A DNA stretch of 64,000 nt, taken from assembly GCA_900472575.1 (NCBI GenBank), contig UCIV01000027.1, forward strand, positions 1 to 64,000, read 5' to 3'. This document shows positions 63,304 to 64,000 of the stretch, piece after piece. Positions within the stretch are counted from its first letter, which is position 1, and each line of letters opens with the position of its first letter. The notes below the pieces were generated by a model that was not told the origin of the DNA, made no database searches, and saw only the letters and a list, made by a program, of their open reading frames with translations. The DNA comes from Hyphomicrobiales bacterium (GTDB lineage Bacteria; Pseudomonadota; Alphaproteobacteria; Rhizobiales; Rhizobiaceae). A program made the position numbers and the translations under genes.

Positions 63304-64000
63304 ATGTTTCAGCTGGCATTATTGCGAGACAGAGGCCAGCCGGATTGGCGGGATGCTGCAGCCTCATCTTTAACAAAGCTAGTGATTGCCCGAGCAGGAG
63401 GTGAGGACACGAATTTCGGAGACGCGATCGAAACGCTATCGCGACAGAAAATATCGTGCCTGGCTGAGGCGGCCTTGGTGATCCAGGCCCTTGGATCGGA
63501 CAGCCTACTTAATCACCCATTATTGGAATGCGACGAACGTTTTCTGGTGGAGGTCTGTGAGCGAAATCACCCGGAGATTGCCCAATACTCGGGGTCCGCA
63601 GACAAACGTCAAACGCATGAAAAAATCGCACATCTGGCGGGCGCTCACGAGCGGATTGTTGGCTTACTAAGCCCTCTATCAGAGATAACGAGCGATATTG
63701 ACGGTATTGTCGCGTCCCGCGGTCAAATCCTGACTGTTTTGAACAACGGGATAGTCAAAGCCTATTGTGGACCGGCAGACGCACAGCAAGTGCGTACTCG
63801 TATCGATGTGGCAATCAAAAAAATTGCTCGCCTGTCGAAAGAGACTGAGAGCTTCTGGGACGATCTTTCTGACGCGGACCATTACTTGAGTGATCAACGG
63901 GCGTACGTGGAGCAAAACCATTCCCTCTTGATCCAAGGCTTCTTTTCGCCGTTTGTCGCCGCCGCATCCAGTGCCATCGAAAAGATTGTGAGCTCGACGC
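63304..64000 (+). CDS. Unrecognised protein, runs off the window
   Basis: An open frame of at least 232 codons continues past the window edge. The ATG at 63304 has AGGA nine bases upstream; a GTG at 63235 in the same frame is an alternative. The product is helical and soluble-looking (SRQKISCLAEAALVIQAL, RIDVAIKKIARLSKETESF). I recognise no domain. It is divergent from the mcrB remnant across a 150-bp gap and may be another island gene. Confidence 0.6.
   Translation, partial: MFQLALLRDRGQPDWRDAAASSLTKLVIARAGGEDTNFGDAIETLSRQKISCLAEAALVIQALGSDSLLNHPLLECDERFLVEVCERNHPEIAQYSGSADKRQTHEKIAHLAGAHERIVGLLSPLSEITSDIDGIVASRGQILTVLNNGIVKAYCGPADAQQVRTRIDVAIKKIARLSKETESFWDDLSDADHYLSDQRAYVEQNHSLLIQGFFSPFVAAASSAIEKIVSST

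Overview
The window looks like part of a large repABC plasmid from a Rhizobiales alphaproteobacterium (Rhizobium, Agrobacterium, Ensifer or a relative). The evidence is a complete traI-trbBCDEJKLFGHI mating-pair operon divergent from repABC, two tra-box-like palindromes between them, HWE-family histidine kinases and an intact rhizobial-plasmid RHE_PE00001-type gene. No tRNA, rRNA or CRISPR array was seen. The names below come from reading motifs in the translated sequence, not from database searches.

Layout. 0.1-4.6 kb: a TetR regulator, a short-chain dehydrogenase, a damaged FAD monooxygenase, an aldehyde dehydrogenase remnant and a metallo-beta-lactamase-fold hydrolase; two promoters here share one palindrome. 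4.9-15.3 kb: the conjugation operon on the minus strand. 15.3-19.3 kb: the replication and partition module repA-repB-repC, with a counter-transcribed RNA between repB and repC. 19.4-35.3 kb: signalling and small-metabolism cargo (three HWE kinases, one frameshifted; receiver proteins, two of them damaged; a receiver-Crp fusion; AraC, HxlR, SDR, NmrA and alpha/beta-hydrolase genes; a serine recombinase; kaiC-like and argG remnants). 35.3-38.5 kb: vapBC overlapping a tyrosine recombinase, then the RHE_PE00001-type gene.

38.5-63.2 kb is a defence island. It has an Mrr-like endonuclease, an IS21 remnant, and then a tight minus-strand operon: RHH regulator, C5 cytosine methyltransferase, DUF262 protein, Z1-domain ATPase, PD-(D/E)XK (DUF4420-like) nuclease, ParB-like protein, and a second probable nuclease-fold protein. 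Divergent from it is an 1,817-residue Hsp90/sacsin-like ATPase with a C-terminal DUF3883-type nuclease domain. I infer that this is one modification-dependent defence locus. The core of methylase, Z1 and PD-(D/E)XK is an established neighbourhood, in which a MutL/MORC-type ATPase normally sits; here DUF262 and ParB-like proteins stand inside the operon and the GHKL-type ATPase is a giant divergent protein.

The right flank (57.9-63.2 kb) is decayed: a frameshifted GIY-YIG-like gene, a degenerate copy of the RHE_PE00001 3' end, a multiply frameshifted conserved gene, and an McrBC locus in which one deletion joins the 5' part of mcrB to the 3' part of mcrC. A further gene runs off the right edge.
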